Below are positions 62,785-64,000 of a DNA stretch of 64,000 nucleotides, in pieces. A program made the position numbers and the translations under genes. The stretch is from Cichorium intybus (taxonomy: Eukaryota > Streptophyta > Magnoliopsida > Asterales > Asteraceae): assembly GCA_023525715.1 (NCBI GenBank), contig CM042013.1, forward strand, positions 68,978,494 through 69,042,493. The letters are read 5' to 3'. Each line of letters starts with the position of its first letter. The stretch's first letter is position 1. Below the pieces are notes generated by a model that was given only the letters and a program-made list of their open reading frames with translations, ran no database searches and was not told the origin of the DNA.

Positions 62785-63095
62785 TAATATTCTGAGCCGC
62801 GTATACTCAGTACGTCGAGTCATACGTATCTGCTCACTAAACTCCCCTACTCAGCACTCAGAGCCGCGCATACTCTGTACGTCGAGTCATGCGTATCTGC
62901 TCAACCACTCAGCATTTAGAGCCGCGCATACTCAGTACGTCGAGTCATGCGTATCTGCTCAACCACTCAGCATTTAGAGCCGCGCATACTCAGTACGTCG
63001 AGTTATGCGTATCTGCTCAATAACTCAAACTCCACCGCTTAGCACTCGGAGCCGCGCATACCCTGTATGTCGGATCATACGTATCTGCTCAGTGC
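62785..63095. repeat. 58–72 bp tandem repeat inside the LARD element, five units
   Basis: Units begin gagccgcg at 62794, 62861, 62919, 62977 and 63049 and contain gcatactcagtacgtcgagt followed by catgcgtatctgctc. GCATACTC and GAGTCATGC in each unit can pair as an imperfect hairpin around agtacgtc, suggesting a structured RNA element. Confidence 0.85.
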
Positions 63096-63799
63096 ATCTT
63101 GCGAACATCTCTGTGTTGCTCAGTACGTCGAGCCACTCTTTATCTCTCAATTCCTCAACCTCATATTATCCACATGCTCGACCTAGACATGTCTAGTATT
63201 ACCACACACCATACCCCAACACCTGTTTCATTTAGAAATTGTATGACTCCTCATGAACTCATTTCTTATAGTTCTTACCATCTCACAACCATTCATCACA
63301 TATATTTATCACTTTTTCTTTGCTATGGCTGTCGCCATATATTTTCATAAATCCACCCACCAGCTCGTATTTTTAGAATTTTTATTTCAACTTATACTTT
63401 TTCAAAACATTTTCCAAATTATTTTGGACTCAGCTTCAGATCAGCTTGTCAAAATCCTTCGTATTTCTCAGCTATACCCTACTTTTCAAATTTCCCAAAA
63501 ATTTTCTTTCAAATCAACTTTCAAAACTTTTTTTTTTTTGACAAAATTTGCATTTGGATTTACTTTTAACACCTTTCCCGTATTTGGGAAATACCACACA
63601 AACTCTCTCATTTTCTCCAGTTCTTTTTATCTCTGAAAGAGTTTACTAACATTTTTATTATCAGGTTAGAATAACTGCTTTATCTACGTTCGACTTTTAT
63701 CACAATATGTTTGTGATTTTTTTTTAATATTTTAGCACACAATTCTCGTGTGTCTACTAATTTGAGTCTAGGGATCTTATCCTAGTTCACTCAAATCTT

Positions 63800-63812
63800 G
63801 GCTCTGATACCA
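63800..63812 (-). promoter_or_regulatory. tRNA-Met primer-binding site
   Basis: Minus strand TGGTATCAGAGCC, complementary to the 3' end of initiator tRNA-Met, three bases from the 5' LTR. It fixes the orientation of the element as minus. Confidence 0.92.
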
Positions 63813-64000
63813 ACTTGTAACGCCCGGTTTTTCAGCCTGGAATTTACAAGATAATATCACCAGGGATCGTCCCATGATCCAAGCCAAGCGTTACCTATCC
63901 TGCAAAACCACATAAAATAAAGGGTAAGCTATAAAGCTTAGTGAGTAATCTAATCACAGTATGACCTATGTGGTCACACACGTTACAGGATCACCATTCC

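Larger units (their letters stand above)
60167..64000 (-). mobile_element. Young non-autonomous LTR retrotransposon (LARD-type), 5' LTR cut by the window edge
   Basis: 3' LTR 60167–61618 (1452 bp, TGTAAC…GTTACA on the plus strand). Internal region 61619–63815 (about 2.2 kb) without gag or pol. The 5' LTR starts at 63816 and runs off the edge. Over the 185 visible bases the two LTRs differ at one position (60173 t, 63822 g). Primer-binding site TGGTATCAGAGCC at 63800–63812 (minus) is initiator tRNA-Met type, 3 bases from the LTR. The polypurine tract aagggggagagattt lies at 61619–61633 (minus). TATAAATA on the minus strand at 61281–61288 is a likely LTR promoter. Confidence 0.9.

Noticed and set aside
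62785..63095. CRISPR-like array
   Set aside because: Repeats are continuous without unique spacers, inside an LTR element in a plant genome.

Overview
This window is nuclear DNA from a flowering plant. The evidence is genes split into many exons by AT-rich GT–AG introns, an organellar primase-helicase, a TIR-type NLR resistance gene, and a dense load of plant transposon families (Copia, Ty3-type LTRs, L1 LINE, PIF/Harbinger, Mutator-like, SINE, MITEs). A eudicot is certain, because TIR-NLRs of this kind are eudicot genes. An Asteraceae (lettuce-like) source is my best guess from the NLR sequence style and LTR types, but this is inference. There are no operons, CRISPR arrays or bacterial features.

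Layout. Positions 1–1027 (minus) hold the 5' exons of an N-acetylglucosamine kinase that runs off the left edge. Positions 3518–4351 (plus) hold a single-exon fasciclin-like arabinogalactan protein. Positions 5369–11719 (minus) hold a 21-exon Twinkle-type organellar primase-helicase, which I reconstructed exon by exon to an open 699-codon frame; one intron carries a ~520 bp fold-back MITE. Positions 16977–18795 (plus) hold PDCD5, with 7 exons, 131 residues and a start codon alone in exon 1. Positions 19298–21158 hold a PIF/Harbinger element with an intact transposase. Positions 21.2–24.3 kb are nested MITEs and microsatellites. Positions 25368–34458 (minus) hold a TIR-NBS-LRR gene whose intron 1 contains a complete, recently inserted Ty1/Copia element (28412–33297, TSD ACTAA). 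Its last exon carries a nonsense codon.

From 34.5 kb to the right edge there is no intact host gene. This part holds: a GC-rich minisatellite (36.3–37.2 kb); a cluster of Harbinger relics, one encoding only the Myb/NAM-like partner protein; a SINE; a Mutator-like element (42063–49724, TSD ttccttttt) that carries a bZIP gene fragment and has swallowed an L1 LINE; two nested solo LTRs (51519–56567); a second Mutator-like element (56711–59826, TSD taataataa) carrying pieces of three unrelated host genes plus paired MITEs; and a young non-autonomous LTR retrotransposon (60167 to beyond the edge) inserted into a Harbinger transposase relic.

The functional genes are unlinked housekeeping or defence genes. 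The main biology is layered transposition: gene capture by Mutator-like elements, and a Harbinger family whose transposase and partner protein sit in separate elements of almost equal size with related terminal repeats.
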